DNA from: Bacteroidota bacterium
Lineage (GTDB): Bacteria > Bacteroidota > Rhodothermia > Rhodothermales > UBA10348
Direction of reading: 5' to 3'
Assembly (NCBI GenBank): GCA_004356385.1
Contig: SMXL01000031.1
Coordinates: forward strand, 1-7,332
DNA: 7,332 nt
Of this stretch, positions 6,481 through 7,332 are shown piece by piece (positions within the stretch are counted from its first letter, which is position 1; each line of letters begins with the position of its first letter). Below the pieces are notes generated by a model that saw only the letters and a program-made list of their open reading frames with translations, did not search any database and was not told the origin of the DNA. The position numbers and the translations under genes are program-made.

Positions 6481-7332
6481 ATGGACGAACGGTTCAAAGC
6501 ATCAGACGATTTTAGCAGCGGAGCGCACATCAAGTCTTTTGAGGACTATGAGGCGCTCTATAAAAGGTCCATAGAGGAGAATGAGGAGTTCTGGGCTGAA
6601 CAGGCGAACAGAATCCACTGGTTCGAACCGTTTCACACGGTCAAAGACGTCTCCTATGCCTCAGATGACGTACACATTGGATGGTATCTGGGTGGGAAGA
6701 CAAACGCTGCGTACAACTGCATTGACCGCCATCTGGAGACCCGAGGTGACCAGACAGCGCTGATTTACGAACCGGATGATCCGGCCGACGAAGCACGCCA
6801 TATCACCTATTCCGAACTGCACGAGTCGGTTTGTCGATTGGCCAACGTACTGAAGAGCCACGGAGTCAAGAAGGGCGATTGTGTAACGATTTATCTTCCC
6901 ATGATTCCGGAAGCTGCGTATGCCATGCTCGCGTGCGCCCGAATCGGCGCCGTTCATTCCGTCGTCTTCGCCGGGTTTTCTCCCGATTCGCTCGCCGACC
7001 GGATCATCGACGGGTCCTCGAGGATTGTGTTGACCTCTGATCACAGCCTTCGGGGCGGAAAGCAAATTCCATTGAAGGGCAATACGGATAGGGCATTGGA
7101 GCGCTGCGAAGATGTCGAGACGGTTATTGTAGTCCAGAGAACGGGTGGCGATATCCAATGGAAAGAGGGTCGCGACCGTTGGTACCACGAAGAGGTTGCC
7201 GCGGCTGCAGTGGACTGCAGGGTCGAACACATGGATGCGGAGGACCCGCTCTTCATGTTGTACACGAGTGGTTCTACCGGAAAGCCAAAGGGACTCGTAC
7301 ATTCGACGGGCGGGTATCAGGTTTTTGCTTCC
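6481..7332 (+). CDS. acs: Acetyl-CoA synthetase (AMP-forming), N-terminal part
   Basis: A cytoplasmic enzyme that activates acetate with ATP and CoA to acetyl-CoA via acetyl-AMP. The window holds 284 codons with no stop; the family is normally about 640-660 aa, so less than half is present. Visible features are the N-terminal ACS domain ([16 protein letters not shown], then [12 protein letters not shown] and [19 protein letters not shown]), the AMP-binding core ([39 protein letters not shown]), the CoA-contact segment [10 protein letters not shown] (190-199), and the nucleotide-binding loop [11 protein letters not shown] (261-271). ATG 6481 fits the usual start of the family. AGAAGG directly abuts it, which is closer than normal for a Shine-Dalgarno. 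An in-frame TGA at 6445-6447 limits any upstream extension. The acyl-pocket residues that separate acetate from propionate users lie beyond the window, so acetate is inferred from overall similarity. Confidence 0.93.
   Translation, partial: MDERFKASDDFSSGAHIKSFEDYEALYKRSIEENEEFWAEQANRIHWFEPFHTVKDVSYASDDVHIGWYLGGKTNAAYNCIDRHLETRGDQTALIYEPDDPADEARHITYSELHESVCRLANVLKSHGVKKGDCVTIYLPMIPEAAYAMLACARIGAVHSVVFAGFSPDSLADRIIDGSSRIVLTSDHSLRGGKQIPLKGNTDRALERCEDVETVIVVQRTGGDIQWKEGRDRWYHEEVAAAAVDCRVEHMDAEDPLFMLYTSGSTGKPKGLVHSTGGYQVFAS

Noticed and set aside
6661..7302. A 213-aa minus-strand open frame opposite acs.
   Set aside because: It is the antisense shadow of a strongly recognised acs coding frame and shows no family motif.

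Overview
The window looks like ordinary bacterial chromosome (about half G+C, tightly packed, no introns) and holds five protein genes: a galactokinase-like GHMP kinase, a sodium:solute symporter (SSS family), a fused aminodeoxychorismate synthase/lyase (PabB-PabC), a short-chain dehydrogenase of the retinol-dehydrogenase-like (SDR16C-type) kind, and the first 284 codons of acetyl-CoA synthetase. The gene set fits a free-living, aerobic, probably Na+-coupled heterotroph. The style of the ACS, SSS and PabBC proteins, and the general lack of strong Shine-Dalgarno sequences, recall Rhodothermota/Balneolota or another FCB-like group. That assignment is a weak inference. I see no rRNA, tRNA, CRISPR array, insertion sequence, phage gene or other mobile element.

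Layout: the kinase gene (83-1597, +) meets the symporter gene (1577-3346, -) tail to tail, and the two coding sequences overlap by 21 bp. The symporter and pabBC (3615-5459, +) diverge from a 268-bp gap, which holds two perfect inverted repeats and a -35/-10-like pair. pabBC then meets the SDR gene (5462 to about 6310, -) tail to tail with only 2 bp between the stop codons. The SDR and acs (6481 to beyond 7332, +) diverge from a gap of about 170 bp. Transcription direction therefore alternates at every gene, so no operon is visible. Each divergent gap must carry promoters for both flanking genes, and neither convergent junction has room for a separate intergenic terminator.

Functionally, the kinase and symporter could both serve carbohydrate uptake and activation. 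PabBC makes p-aminobenzoate for folate. Acs activates acetate to acetyl-CoA. The SDR is an NAD(H)-type oxidoreductase of unknown lipid or alcohol substrate. Functional links between neighbours are speculative because none are co-directional.

No clear new multi-gene system is present. The points most worth a second look are the SDR gene, whose first ATG lies inside the Rossmann glycine motif, so that it must use a non-AUG start or carry an upstream lesion; the altered sugar-binding signature (Lys in place of Glu) of the galactokinase-like protein; and the paired inverted repeats between the symporter and pabBC.
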